Below are positions 15,395 through 24,406 of a stretch of 64,000 nucleotides of DNA, one piece after another. Each line of letters begins with the position of its first letter. The stretch's first letter is position 1. Below the pieces are notes generated by a model. The model saw only the letters and a list, made by a program, of their open reading frames with translations. It had not been told where the DNA came from and searched no databases. Source of the DNA: an uncultured Clostridia bacterium (GTDB lineage Bacteria; Bacillota; Clostridia; Christensenellales; Borkfalkiaceae); the NCBI GenBank assembly GCA_934278995.1, contig CAKQWM010000005.1:62001-126000 (forward strand). Direction: 5' to 3'. A program made the position numbers and the translations under genes.

Positions 15395-16573
15395 CTAATT
15401 TTTGATAACTTCGGTCAAAAGTATTTTCTTAAAACCGAGTTTTATTTTTGTATTTTTGCCGTCGCTGTCAAGCGTGATTATTTTTTCGCTTATGGGCAAC
15501 GTCTTAAATAACTTACCGTCGTAATAAAGGGCAACCTTCGTATAAAGTCGGTATCCCGAAAAGTCTATCGGGTCAATCGTTTTGTTGTTGTCGATAATGA
15601 TATTATCAACGTATCGCGCGTTAGCGAGTTCGTAAACCGCGTTAAATTGCGCGTCCGCCAAATATTCCGACTCGTAATACTTCGCCTTTACGGGGTAGAG
15701 CCGCCCGTCGATATTCCCGTTTTCGTCCGATTGTACAATGTTGTTGTTTTTGTCGCGGTAATAATAGGCGGTTGCAATAGCGGAGGGGCGGGGCTGATAT
15801 TTCGGGATATAAACGGGGTTTCCGTCTTTATCGGTAACGGGATCGCCGTTTGCGTCCGTCTTTTGCGTTGTGGTGTAAATGATATTGCCGTCCGCGTCCG
15901 TTTCGGGCGTTTCGACGTTGTATTTTATAGTTGCAACCGCTTTATTTGTCGTCGTCGAAGTCGTGGTTAGTTCGTGGATAAAGTCGCGTAAATCGACGCT
16001 TACGGCGTCCGTACACTTAACGAACGTAAAGACGATTTTACCCGTCGCGACGTCGTAGTAACTTTCGATATTGTACTCGTAGTATTTCAAGTAACATTTT
16101 AAGAATTTGTACGCATTGACAAATTGATATGTACCCGCATAACTGCCGTACGTTGTCGTCGTGTCGGTGTTGTCGGTCGGGATATTGACGACAACGGGGA
16201 TTTTGTTTACCGCCGTATCTTTACCGTTAAAGACTTGCGTTTTTACCTTTGTAAAGATAGCCGACAACCGCCCGTCAAAACTACCGTCGGCGGTGTAGTC
16301 GAGTAAAATTTCGGTATCCCAAAGGGTTTTGAAGTCAAGCCCTTTGACGGTGCGTTTATTGTATTCGGGTTTTATTTCGTCGGCAAAGCAAGCGTACTCG
16401 TAATTTCCGCGGTCGTCGTTAAGCACGGCGATTTTTGCGTCGTTTATATCAATGTCGCAAACACCTTCGGCGGAAAACGAGTCGTTGTCGTAAACGCGGG
16501 TCGTCAAATCGTACGTCGCGTTGTCAACGTTCGTAATATGCTTTTTGTTTTCGTCGTATATTGCGATATACAC
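15395..16573 (-). CDS. Siphovirus Gp37-like tail tip protein
   Basis: 392 residues. The N-terminal IAIYDENKKHI...YDLTTRVYDNDSFSAEG and the EIKPEYNKRTVKGLDFKTLW segment fit the siphovirus ReqiPepy6 Gp37-like family, which occupies the tail-tip hub position in many Firmicutes phages. It follows the distal tail protein, as usual. The central region has a D/K-rich linker repeated as TDxxGxPV. No peptidoglycan hydrolase domain is apparent. Confidence 0.75.
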   Translation of the reverse strand: MYIAIYDENKKHITNVDNATYDLTTRVYDNDSFSAEGVCDIDINDAKIAVLNDDRGNYEYACFADEIKPEYNKRTVKGLDFKTLWDTEILLDYTADGSFDGRLSAIFTKVKTQVFNGKDTAVNKIPVVVNIPTDNTDTTTTYGSYAGTYQFVNAYKFLKCYLKYYEYNIESYYDVATGKIVFTFVKCTDAVSVDLRDFIHELTTTSTTTNKAVATIKYNVETPETDADGNIIYTTTQKTDANGDPVTDKDGNPVYIPKYQPRPSAIATAYYYRDKNNNIVQSDENGNIDGRLYPVKAKYYESEYLADAQFNAVYELANARYVDNIIIDNNKTIDPIDFSGYRLYTKVALYYDGKLFKTLPISEKIITLDSDGKNTKIKLGFKKILLTEVIKN

Positions 16574-16588
16574 GCCCGCCGCCTCCTT

Positions 16589-17440
16589 TTAGTCGAATAA
16601 ATAACGTTTGATTGATACTTCGATTGCGCCGTCGTCGTCCGCGGTCATATTTGCGCCGATAAAATATTCGCCTTGCGGCAAGTATAAAAACGATTGTTTC
16701 GTTTTATCGGTTAAACCGTAACCGTTCGTCGATACACCGTCCGTCGTAACCGTGATTTTTTTTGTCGTCGGCTCGATTAAAATTTCCGTGCCGTCGGCGT
16801 TGTTTGTGGAGAGCGCGATTTCTTCGATTGTCTTACCGTCAAGAGATTGCAAGTAAAGACGTATATTGTTCGCTATCGCGCCCGTAATGCGTATTGTGAT
16901 AGGTGCGTCAACAAAAAACGAGTTTGTGATTTTGTACTTTGACTTAAATACGCGCCCCGCAAATCCGAACGGAAAACCGAGCGGAAATTTTGTATCTTCG
17001 GCGCGGGTCGATTTCAAAGCGAAAGACTCCTCGACGCGTTCGTACCAATACGTTTGACGTTCAAAAGAAAACGTTTCGACAAATAAACCTTCTTCGTTTA
17101 TTTCCGATTTCGGCGCGCTTTTCAAAACAACGTCGCAATATTTATCGGTAATGCCGTCGTCATACTCAAATAAAAATATCGACGTGCCGCACTCCGCAAG
17201 AAAGCGAAGTAATGCTTTGTAGTTACTGTATCCGTTCGATCCGTCCGCGTTAAAATAAATCGAAAGGGTTATCGGGTCAAATTCGGGCGTAACGTTTGTA
17301 AGGTGTTTGCCTTTTTCGCTTTCCTTGTAAGACAACGAAAAGTTGTTGCCGAGTCCTTGCGGTTCGGCGGCAAGCGCGGTTTCGCCGTTCAAGTCAAACG
17401 AATTTGTTTTGTCGTAGGAGTGTAGAATAAACCGCCTCAT
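16589..17440 (-). CDS. Distal tail protein (Dit-like)
   Basis: 283 residues. It sits between the tape measure and the Gp37-like hub, starts RRFILHSYDKTNSFDLNG and contains a QTYWYE segment, as in phage distal tail component proteins. It would form the hexameric ring joining the tail tube to the tip. It abuts the tape measure gene at base 17440. Confidence 0.75.
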   Translation of the reverse strand: MRRFILHSYDKTNSFDLNGETALAAEPQGLGNNFSLSYKESEKGKHLTNVTPEFDPITLSIYFNADGSNGYSNYKALLRFLAECGTSIFLFEYDDGITDKYCDVVLKSAPKSEINEEGLFVETFSFERQTYWYERVEESFALKSTRAEDTKFPLGFPFGFAGRVFKSKYKITNSFFVDAPITIRITGAIANNIRLYLQSLDGKTIEEIALSTNNADGTEILIEPTTKKITVTTDGVSTNGYGLTDKTKQSFLYLPQGEYFIGANMTADDDGAIEVSIKRYLFD

Positions 17441-19608
17441 TACATAGCCTCCGCAAGTTTCATATTGATTTCGCGGACGAGTTTATCGGTATCGACTTCC
17501 GCCGCGTAGTTTTGTATCGTAACCGTGATATTTTGTGTTGTGTTTTTCGTGCTGTTGTCATAGTTGTAAATATCGCCCGACGTTCCCGTGCCGTTGCCGT
17601 TATCGTAAACCGTACCGCCGTTGTTGTCGTCTTTCGGTTGTGTCGGCGCGGTGCTGTCAATAATAGCGTTGACGTCGTCCATATCTTTGATTTCCGACGT
17701 ATCAATGCGGAGTTTTACTTCCGCGATACGGTCGATATGTACACCGAGCCAACCCAAAGACTTATTGACGCCGTCAATAAGTTTGTTGATTATACCAATA
17801 ACGAAGTTTACGGCGTCCTCGACAACGCCTACAACGATATTGATAATTTTTACGACGCCGCCGAAAATCTTTGTAACGACGTTTCCGAAAATCTTAAATA
17901 TAGGAGCAAGCCAACCGAGCAACGTGCCGAGCATTTGCAAAGGCACTTGCAAGGCTTGCAAGACGATTTTTAAGGGAATAAGGGCAACCGATAAAAGCGG
18001 TTGCAAAACACCGAATAACGCTTGTATTGCAACTTGTATCGGAGTCAATATCATTTCGACAACCGACATAAGCATATCAAGCAAAGGCGAAATAATGTCG
18101 AATATTGCTTGTATAATGCCGATAACGGGTTGCAACGCCTCGGATATTATATTTATCGCCACCGCAAGCACGCCGCCGACAAGGTCGATTATCGGTTGCA
18201 AAACTTGCATTACCAAATCAAGCACTTGCATTACTGCGTCGAGCGCGGGTTGCAATGCCTCGCCGAGCGTGGATACAAGGTTGTTTATCGAGTCGCGGAA
18301 CGCCTCGCACCGCGTGTAAAGCAACAACAAAATTGCCGCAATAACCGCGATAATGAGTATAATCGGGTTAGCCGCAAGCGCGGACAAACCCGCTTGTAAT
18401 GCGGGGATAAGTTTTATAATACCGCCGATAGCCGATACAACTTTACCGATACCGAGCGCAAGTGGGGCAAGCGCCGCCACCACGAGCAACACTTTTGCCG
18501 CAAACGCTTGTTGTTCTATCGTAAGGGAGTTAAACCATTCGGCGAGTTTTTGCAATTTCGGAATAAGCGACGTATTGATTATTTCGGCAACGCGTTGCAA
18601 TAGCGGGGCGAAAGACGCGCCGATTTGCAAGCATACGTTTTTTAAGGACTCTTTCAACAAATAGATCGTGTCGTCAAGTTTTGCAAGAGCGGCGACTTGT
18701 TCGTTTGAAAGTGCGCCGATCGTTTCAAATTCCGACTTAAATTGATTGATTGCGTCCGTTCCCGCGTTAAGATACGGCAACATTTGATTTGCGATTTTAT
18801 CGCCGAAAATTTCGTTTGCGTAAGCCGTTTGCAACGTTTTATCTTCCATATTTGAAAGAGCGTCGATAATGCCGTCAAACATTGCCTCTTTGCTGTCAAA
18901 ATCTTCCACGCGTAAGCCGAGCGATTGCAAGGCTTTTGACGCGTTGTTGATTGTTCCCGCCGATAAATCGACAAGTGCCGCGCGGGCTTTTATGAGTGCT
19001 TGCTCGAACACGTTCCACTCGACGCCCGCTTGCGCCGTAACGTATTGATATTCTTGTACTTTCTCGGCGGAAATACCGAGTCGTAAAGACAAATCGTCAA
19101 GATTTGCGCCCGTAGCCGCTGTTTTTACGCCGAGTGTTGCCGCCGCCGTTCCCGCGGCAAGTGCCGCCGCCGAAAACGGAGCAAGGGTTTTCCCGACGTT
19201 TGATATAGCGTCGCCGACTTTTGTTACGCGCGACGAAATCGCGTCAAACTTGATTTGATTGATTTTTTCAAGTTGTTTTTCGAGTTGTTGCGCTTGTAGT
19301 TCGGTTTTCGCGAGTTCCGCTTTAAGTTTGCGATATTGATCGGTGTCAATGTTTCCCGCGTTTTCCAAATAGTCTAAACGGCGACGCAATGCGTCCGCAT
19401 TTGCCGCCGTTTGGTCTATCGCGTTTTGTGCTACCTTTTGCGCGCGGGCGAATTTATCCGAGTCAAATTCGAGTTCGAGGCTCTTTTGCAATGCGTTTAA
19501 TTCGGTTTGCGACTGTTGCACCGCTTTCCGCATAGACGACATTTCTTTATTGAAAGACGACGCGTCCGCGCTGATTTCAACGGTTAAGCCTCTAATACTT
19601 TCCGCCAT
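17440..19608 (-). CDS. Tail tape measure protein
   Basis: 722 residues. An N-terminal coiled coil (about 15-125) is followed by an Ala/Gly-rich hydrophobic region (about 135-175), then helical repeats and a strongly hydrophobic central-to-C-terminal section (about 360-620) with many I/L/V runs and proline-punctuated repeats (LQPxxxxV). This is the usual tape measure layout. Length of the protein sets tail length; about 720 residues would predict a tail on the order of 100 nm. It lies immediately after the chaperone frameshift pair. Confidence 0.9.
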   Translation of the reverse strand: MAESIRGLTVEISADASSFNKEMSSMRKAVQQSQTELNALQKSLELEFDSDKFARAQKVAQNAIDQTAANADALRRRLDYLENAGNIDTDQYRKLKAELAKTELQAQQLEKQLEKINQIKFDAISSRVTKVGDAISNVGKTLAPFSAAALAAGTAAATLGVKTAATGANLDDLSLRLGISAEKVQEYQYVTAQAGVEWNVFEQALIKARAALVDLSAGTINNASKALQSLGLRVEDFDSKEAMFDGIIDALSNMEDKTLQTAYANEIFGDKIANQMLPYLNAGTDAINQFKSEFETIGALSNEQVAALAKLDDTIYLLKESLKNVCLQIGASFAPLLQRVAEIINTSLIPKLQKLAEWFNSLTIEQQAFAAKVLLVVAALAPLALGIGKVVSAIGGIIKLIPALQAGLSALAANPIILIIAVIAAILLLLYTRCEAFRDSINNLVSTLGEALQPALDAVMQVLDLVMQVLQPIIDLVGGVLAVAINIISEALQPVIGIIQAIFDIISPLLDMLMSVVEMILTPIQVAIQALFGVLQPLLSVALIPLKIVLQALQVPLQMLGTLLGWLAPIFKIFGNVVTKIFGGVVKIINIVVGVVEDAVNFVIGIINKLIDGVNKSLGWLGVHIDRIAEVKLRIDTSEIKDMDDVNAIIDSTAPTQPKDDNNGGTVYDNGNGTGTSGDIYNYDNSTKNTTQNITVTIQNYAAEVDTDKLVREINMKLAEAM

Positions 19609-19906
19609 TTGCCGAGCCTCCTTTTAAGAATTTGACCGCGTCGCTTTGTGATACGTCGCGCACGGTAGTATTTGTTTCTTTTGCCTTCGCCGCCCGCATT
19701 TGTCGGATCATTTGCTTTAAGTTCGCAATATCAATCGACATAATCAAAACGTAAAGGTCGTTAAAATGCGAGTTGCGGATAAACACGTCTTGTATTTTGT
19801 GTTCGACGCACTTTTGCATTATCGTTATGTATCGCGGCACGGGTAGAGTTTTATTTTGGTTGTCGGCGGACGGTTCAAGCCGTTTGTAAATCGCCAACAA
19901 CCGCAT
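19592..19906 (-). CDS. Tail assembly chaperone, downstream (gpT-like) frame
   Basis: 104 residues if started from the ATG at 19906, but better read as the -1 extension of the upstream gene. The frame is open back to the slippery site at 19930-19936 and continues without a stop (LVTHGEEF, then MRLLAIYKRLE). The fusion product would be about 242 residues. Such gpG/gpGT pairs bind the tape measure protein during tail assembly. It overlaps the tape measure gene start by 17 bases. Confidence 0.78.
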   Translation of the reverse strand: MRLLAIYKRLEPSADNQNKTLPVPRYITIMQKCVEHKIQDVFIRNSHFNDLYVLIMSIDIANLKQMIRQMRAAKAKETNTTVRDVSQSDAVKFLKGGSANGGKY

Positions 19907-19923
19907 AAATTCCTCGCCGTGCG

Positions 19924-20319
19924 TTACAAGTTTTTTGAGTTTGCCGTTGCCCCTTGAAGTGCAATTTCAAAAACGTATTTGATTTTGTCGGTAAGTGCGG
20001 TAAGATACTCGCCGTCCGCCAAATCAAACAACTTCAAAAACGACTTATAATCGGGGAGTTTGTCGCTGTCTATAAAGCAATAGAGGGCTTTTAGATTTGA
20101 CAAAATGTGCGCTTTGCTATCGGCAAGCCCCGCTTTGCCGATACGTTCAACGTAGGCAAAGAGTGTTTCCGTTTTTGCTTGCGCGGGAAAATTAGACTCC
20201 CAACGTTCCTCGGCAAACAACGACGTATCAATACCGATTTCAATTTCGCTTTTATTGACGACGAGTTTTCCGTCGCCGTCAATTTCTTTTTCAAGTAAGG
20301 GTAATTTCGTTTTTATCAC
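19924..20319 (-). CDS. Tail assembly chaperone (gpG-like)
   Basis: 131 residues, soluble and helical, between the major tail protein and the tape measure gene. It ends in ATANSKNL with the last codons TCA AAA AAC TTG TAA on the coding strand. That places the heptamer A_AAA_AAC exactly in the zero frame for -1 slippage. The unshifted product is gpG-like and the shifted product gpGT-like. Confidence 0.82.
   Translation of the reverse strand: MIKTKLPLLEKEIDGDGKLVVNKSEIEIGIDTSLFAEERWESNFPAQAKTETLFAYVERIGKAGLADSKAHILSNLKALYCFIDSDKLPDYKSFLKLFDLADGEYLTALTDKIKYVFEIALQGATANSKNL
19930..19936 (-). promoter_or_regulatory. Programmed -1 ribosomal frameshift site (AAAAAAC)
   Basis: On the coding strand the heptamer A AAA AAC is in phase with the upstream chaperone frame, 4 to 10 bases before its stop codon. 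Slipping back by one base enters the open downstream chaperone frame. AAAAAAC is an efficient known slippery heptamer. Tail chaperone frameshifting is conserved in siphoviruses. Confidence 0.82.
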
Positions 20320-20339
20320 TTTTCAAGCCCTCCGCGCTT

Positions 20340-20954
20340 TTATTCCGCCATGGTCGGCAAAACGACTTCGTCGCCGAACGTATCGAAATCGGTATCGTCG
20401 GGGGTAACGGTCATTTGCCAAACAATAACTTCGTTGCCCTTGTCGTCGAGATACTTTTGACCGTTTGCCGCCAAAAGCGGAGTACCGCCGATTTCGAGTG
20501 CGGTGTCGAAAGACGACTCGTTAATATCGTCGGTAGTTTGATCGAAAGACTCGGCGGGGCGGGTGGACGTTACGCCGTAAAGCATAGTTTTTGCAAGCAC
20601 GGTTGCGCCGTCCTCGTCAATGCCGCACGTTTCAAAGTAAATAACGTGCGAAATATTTTTGACTTGCTTAATATCGGCAAGCCCTTGTTTCGTCTTGATT
20701 TTGCGACCCATTGCGATTTCGTATGCGTCGCAAACGTTGTTTTGAGTGAGTGTCGCCGTTTTGCCTTTTTCGTTGACGATATGGACGATACGGCGTCCGT
20801 CGCCGTAAATCTTCTTTACGGACGAGTCGTTTTCAAGCGCAAGTTTCATTGACGTTCCCATATCTTGAAACGCCCCGAAAGAGCCTTGCGCGGTAGGTAC
20901 TGCGTACTTCACGTTTTGCACGTTGAAACGTACAAGAGTTTTTTTATTTGCCAT
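20340..20954 (-). CDS. Major tail (tube) protein
   Basis: 204 residues from the ATG at 20954, which follows ACGGAGGATCTAACA; a longer frame to 21020 overlaps the previous gene. A phi13-type major tail protein is supported by AFQDMGTSMKLAL, then YFETCGIDEDGATVLAKTMLYGV and a C-terminal VTPDDTDFDTFG. It polymerises into the tail tube. The N-terminus (KKTLVRFNVQNVKYAV) closely resembles that of the head-tail protein at 21766-22173. Confidence 0.82.
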   Translation of the reverse strand: MANKKTLVRFNVQNVKYAVPTAQGSFGAFQDMGTSMKLALENDSSVKKIYGDGRRIVHIVNEKGKTATLTQNNVCDAYEIAMGRKIKTKQGLADIKQVKNISHVIYFETCGIDEDGATVLAKTMLYGVTSTRPAESFDQTTDDINESSFDTALEIGGTPLLAANGQKYLDDKGNEVIVWQMTVTPDDTDFDTFGDEVVLPTMAE

Positions 20955-21360
20955 TGTTAGATCCTCCGTTTTGGATAGTTTTTTTGATTGCGTCAAAGAC
21001 TTGCGGCTCGGTACTATCAAAGCACCGACGAATAAAGCCCGCGTGCGGCGATTTTTCGGCGTATTCCAACACGTTTGAAAGCGGTATATTTTCTTTACCG
21101 CCGCCGTTTACCGTCTTTGTGTTGCCGACGTATCGGCGATCTTTGTATTTTGTTTTGATTTCCCAAGAGTCCGCCATTCCGCCCGTATCGCGCGGGGTTG
21201 CTTGTTCAACGGCTGATTTGAAAACTTCCGCACCCGCTTGTACGGCGTTTTGTCTTACGTCGAACGACGAGCGTTGAAAGTCCGTCAAAATTTCCGTCAA
21301 TGCGTCTGGCATATCTTCGAGTGCGATTTTGCCCGTCGATATGCTTTTCGTTTTAGCCAT
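20944..21360 (-). CDS. HK97 gp10-like tail-component protein
   Basis: 138 residues from ATG 21360, preceded by GAGGTGGCGGACA. The ATPRDTGGMADSWEIK segment (about residues 51-66) matches the 'TPRdTG' signature of HK97 gp10-like head-tail/tail-completion proteins. It overlaps the tail tube gene by 11 bases, as expected in the late operon. Confidence 0.8.
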   Translation of the reverse strand: MAKTKSISTGKIALEDMPDALTEILTDFQRSSFDVRQNAVQAGAEVFKSAVEQATPRDTGGMADSWEIKTKYKDRRYVGNTKTVNGGGKENIPLSNVLEYAEKSPHAGFIRRCFDSTEPQVFDAIKKTIQNGGSNNGK

Positions 21361-21766
21361 TGTCCGCCACCTCAAAATAAACAAACTCGACGTTAAGTCC
21401 TCGATACGGATTGTCTATATCGGCAATATCGCTTGCGTCATTTGCAAGTCGAAAGCGTTTGTTACTCAAAACCGCGTTTTTGACCGCTTGCAAGCGTGCT
21501 TGCGCGTCCGTATAACGCGGGTCGGTCTTTTCGTACGAGTAGTAGTAATTGACGTCGATATACACGCGGGAAAGCGTACAAGCACCGTCGCCGAAAGTGT
21601 GCGGACGGTTGCTTACAACACGAAAAACAACGTACTCGTCCTTATTGACTGCCACGTCGGAATTTTCGATATAATCCGCGTCCACTCTTCGCAAGTGGTT
21701 TGACAATACGCCGTAGGGGAGTAGTGTATCGTCAAGGATTTTTTGTATAACCGTCCTAACGTCCAT
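21353..21766 (-). CDS. Tail terminator / tail-completion protein
   Basis: 137 residues. The layout begins with an N-terminal helix (VRTVIQKILDDTLLPYGVL) and has a YVVFRVVSN strand and a VYIDVNYYYSY strand. This is typical of small tail-terminator (gp17-like) proteins, which cap the tail tube at the head-proximal end. Position between connector genes and tail tube supports this. Family assignment is by position and fold, not by a strict motif. Confidence 0.65.
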   Translation of the reverse strand: MDVRTVIQKILDDTLLPYGVLSNHLRRVDADYIENSDVAVNKDEYVVFRVVSNRPHTFGDGACTLSRVYIDVNYYYSYEKTDPRYTDAQARLQAVKNAVLSNKRFRLANDASDIADIDNPYRGLNVEFVYFEVADNG

Positions 21767-22173
21767 TATCTAACCTCGTATTTTTTGACTTGAAATTCGA
21801 GCATTTTGTTTTGCTGAAGGTAATTGTCCGCCGCCGCCGCGAGTTTGAAAGCGTGCGCGTCGTCGATAACGCCGTTAAGGTATATGCGGACGTCTTTTGT
21901 TATCAAAGCGTCGTAAACGGCTTTGACGTACGGCATACGCACGCGGGCGGGGCGGATAACGCCGTCGGACTGTTGTTGTATAGCCGCCGCCCCGTAGGAC
22001 GAAAGCCATTCGACATAAAAACAATCGGTTGTTATCGGCTTGCCGTCGTCGGTCGTTCCGATATTTACTTTGATTGTTTCCCATTCCGTCGCCGCGCCGT
22101 TGCCCGCAATGTATCGCGTCTTTTGCACGGCAAAACGTACAAGAGTTCTTTTTTCTTTTACCGTTTGCGCCAT
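21766..22173 (-). CDS. Head-tail joining/head-closure-position protein with tail-tube-like N-terminus
   Basis: 135 residues. It sits where the head-closure adaptor is normally encoded. The N-terminal KRTLVRFAVQKTRYIA closely parallels KKTLVRFNVQNVKYAV of the tail tube protein (20340-20954), an unusual shared opening. The rest (TDDGKPITTDCFYVEW, KDVRIYLNGVIDDAHAFKL) is beta-rich. A head-closure role is inferred from order. Confidence 0.58.
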   Translation of the reverse strand: MAQTVKEKRTLVRFAVQKTRYIAGNGAATEWETIKVNIGTTDDGKPITTDCFYVEWLSSYGAAAIQQQSDGVIRPARVRMPYVKAVYDALITKDVRIYLNGVIDDAHAFKLAAAADNYLQQNKMLEFQVKKYEVR

Positions 22174-22174
22174 A

Positions 22175-22432
22175 CTACCTCCGCATTTGCGAAATCAACG
22201 CGACGATCATACCGTCTTTTTTTACGATTTCGTCGGGCGTGCCTTTATCGACTGCGTCGGCATAAATAGCCTTGACGGCATACGCGCGTTTGCTTGTTAT
22301 AAGTTCCGCGGGAACGCCGCTTGCGCGCATAAATTCCTCCGCCGCGTCGATAGAGTCTTGCACTTCTTGTTTTTTGTGCGGGTCTGCGTCATAGTAGCCC
22401 ATTTTATAGAGAATTTTATCAACTTCTTGCAT
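22175..22432 (-). CDS. Phage gp6-like head-tail connector
   Basis: 85 residues, all helical, beginning VDKILYKMGYYDADPHKK, with SKRAYAVKAIYADAV in the C-terminal half. This short helical protein directly after the capsid gene is typical of gp6-like connector (adaptor) proteins that dock onto the portal. Ribosome site AGGAGGTCAACA precedes the ATG. Confidence 0.68.
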   Translation of the reverse strand: MQEVDKILYKMGYYDADPHKKQEVQDSIDAAEEFMRASGVPAELITSKRAYAVKAIYADAVDKGTPDEIVKKDGMIVALISQMRR

Positions 22433-22503
22433 TGTTGACCTCCTAAACGTTTACCGTTGCGTATCGGCTATGCGCCCGACCCGCACGAAAAATCAAGCGA
22501 ATT

Positions 22504-23721
22504 TTAACCGCCGACGTTAGTTTTTGCGGCTTTTTGTACGGACATAAAGCCGTTGTACACGGCGGGAGAGCCGCCGACAAAACCGCATACTTTGAAAGCG
22601 ATTACACCTTCTTTGAATTTGTAGTCGGTGGACTTTTCGACGTCAAGGTCGGTAAAGTACGCGAGTTCGTATGCTTTAAGTTTGCCGTAAAGCATATACG
22701 GATCGCCCGCGGTTACGTTTGCGAACGCCGCGAGTTTGCTCGTGCATACAAACGGAATACCGTTGATCGTTCCCGAATTTCCGCGGACAACGATTTCGTA
22801 AGCGCGCTTTTTGTCCGAGCCTTTGACTTTTGCAAATTCTTTGAGCGTCAACTTGTTGAGTATCAACGTTGCGTCGCCCTCGACGTCCTCGTCGCCGCCG
22901 TAGTCGAAAATAATATTATCGAGCGTATTTTCGTCGATAGTCGCAATAGTCTTGCGTTGATCCGCGTCGATAATAGTTGTCGGGGCGTTGATAATGCCGA
23001 CGAGTTCGGCGTTGCCGCTACCGTTAAGGATTTGCGAAATAAGTTTCTTGCGCCACGCGCCCTCGATTGATTTTTCAACTTCGGCGGTATAGCGTGCGGG
23101 CGGCAATTTTTCGACTTCTTCGTTGACCTCGGCGTATGCGGTGATCTTGATTTTGTTGATCGTTGCGTAATCAAAGGTCGGTTCGGCGGTGGTGTAAGCC
23201 GCACCTTCCGCGGTTATGCCGCCTTCGCCGATCGTTTTAAGGAATGGGGCTTTGTAACTTTCCGCTCCCGCACCTTGCAACGGTACGATTTTAACGAGTT
23301 TGTCGAGCGTTCCGACTTGTTCAAACGCGGGGTTAATTTCGCCGCTTGCAAGGTCGGTCATTGCTACTTTTGTAGTGGAAACGGCGCGGAGTTCAAACGT
23401 CGCTTTGTTACCCGCTTTAAGGGCGTTTGCGCGCTTTTCGATTTCTTCTTTTTCCGCGGCGCGTCTTTCCTCTTCCGCGGGGTTGCCCGATTTGAATACA
23501 ACACCGTTTGCGGGGGCGGGTGCGCCGCCGTTAGGCTTACGAGCCGCGCGGAGTTCTTCTTCGCGTTTTGCGTCGTCGGCGTCTTTCTTTGCGCGTTCGA
23601 TAGTGTAGTCGAGTTTTTCGACTTCGGGGCGAATTTCCGCGAAACGTTCCGCGGTGGTTTCGGGTTTTGCGAGTTCCGCCAAAAGTGCGGCGCGTCTTTC
23701 GATAAGTTCTTTAATGTTCAT
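22504..23721 (-). CDS. Major capsid protein, HK97 fold
   Basis: 405 residues from ATG 23721 (TTGGAGGCAAGAAAACATT upstream). The first ~120 residues are a charged coiled-coil delta domain (IKELIERRAALLAELAKPE...), cleaved in HK97-type maturation. The HK97 core follows, with ELRAVSTTKVAMTD, ITAYAEVNEEVEKL and SIEGAWRKKLISQI. The frame is open further upstream to 23880, but that region overlaps the protease gene. It forms the icosahedral shell. Confidence 0.92.
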   Translation of the reverse strand: MNIKELIERRAALLAELAKPETTAERFAEIRPEVEKLDYTIERAKKDADDAKREEELRAARKPNGGAPAPANGVVFKSGNPAEEERRAAEKEEIEKRANALKAGNKATFELRAVSTTKVAMTDLASGEINPAFEQVGTLDKLVKIVPLQGAGAESYKAPFLKTIGEGGITAEGAAYTTAEPTFDYATINKIKITAYAEVNEEVEKLPPARYTAEVEKSIEGAWRKKLISQILNGSGNAELVGIINAPTTIIDADQRKTIATIDENTLDNIIFDYGGDEDVEGDATLILNKLTLKEFAKVKGSDKKRAYEIVVRGNSGTINGIPFVCTSKLAAFANVTAGDPYMLYGKLKAYELAYFTDLDVEKSTDYKFKEGVIAFKVCGFVGGSPAVYNGFMSVQKAAKTNVGG

Positions 23722-24406
23722 AATGTTTTCTTGCCTCCAAGAATAAAAATTTTTCTTTCGCAAGATTAAACGCCGCTTGCGAGTCGGCGTCGCGTCGCCT
23801 TTGTTCATTATCCAACGCCGCCGCCTTCGCGTTATCCAACGCGATTTTGTCGTTATCCAACGAGGCGAGGGAGCGAGCATTTATCGAAGTTTGCGGATAC
23901 GCGCCGTCGTTTACGGCTGATACCTCGCAAACCTTTGATATTTTTGTAATACGACGAGTCGGCATATCCTTGTCAAGGTCGCGCCAATCCTCGCCCGATA
24001 CCATTATCCCGAACGCAAACGACATATCTTCAATATCGCCGCGTTGTACCGCCGAGCAAAGTTCGCGGGCGGTGGAATTGTTTTCGACGTCAAGCGTCGT
24101 TTGTATGTGCATACCGCGATTGTCGATTGCAATATCCATTGTCGAACGTTTACCGCGTCTATGCCGCGCAAGCGGTATCATACCGTCGTTGTGGTTTACC
24201 ATAAATTTGACGTCCGATAAATCCGCCTCGTCGAGTGCGTGCGGGTCGATTTCCTCGAAAAAGTAATCGCCGATTGCCGTACGCTCGTTAAAAACGATAG
24301 GGTAACCTTCGATAATTCCTTTCGTCGGTTCAACCGTCGGGGATTGCATATCGCGGGCGAAACGACGAATAATCAAACCTTTGTCGGTTTTAGGTATTTC
24401 GGGCAT
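23711..24406 (-). CDS. HK97 family prohead protease
   Basis: 231 residues. The FMVNHNDGMIPLARHRRG segment (histidine about residue 71) and the SFAFGIMVSGEDW segment (serine about residue 129) fit the Ser-His catalytic arrangement of the U35/S78 prohead protease family. It cleaves the capsid delta domain during head maturation. The gene begins at base 24406 where the portal gene ends and overlaps the capsid start by 11 bases. Confidence 0.88.
   Translation of the reverse strand: MPEIPKTDKGLIIRRFARDMQSPTVEPTKGIIEGYPIVFNERTAIGDYFFEEIDPHALDEADLSDVKFMVNHNDGMIPLARHRRGKRSTMDIAIDNRGMHIQTTLDVENNSTARELCSAVQRGDIEDMSFAFGIMVSGEDWRDLDKDMPTRRITKISKVCEVSAVNDGAYPQTSINARSLASLDNDKIALDNAKAAALDNEQRRRDADSQAAFNLAKEKFLFLEARKHYEH

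Noticed and set aside
23722..23880. N-terminal extension of the capsid protein frame
   Set aside because: The Arg/Trp-rich extension overlaps the protease gene and lacks a ribosome site; the start at 23721 gives a normal delta domain.
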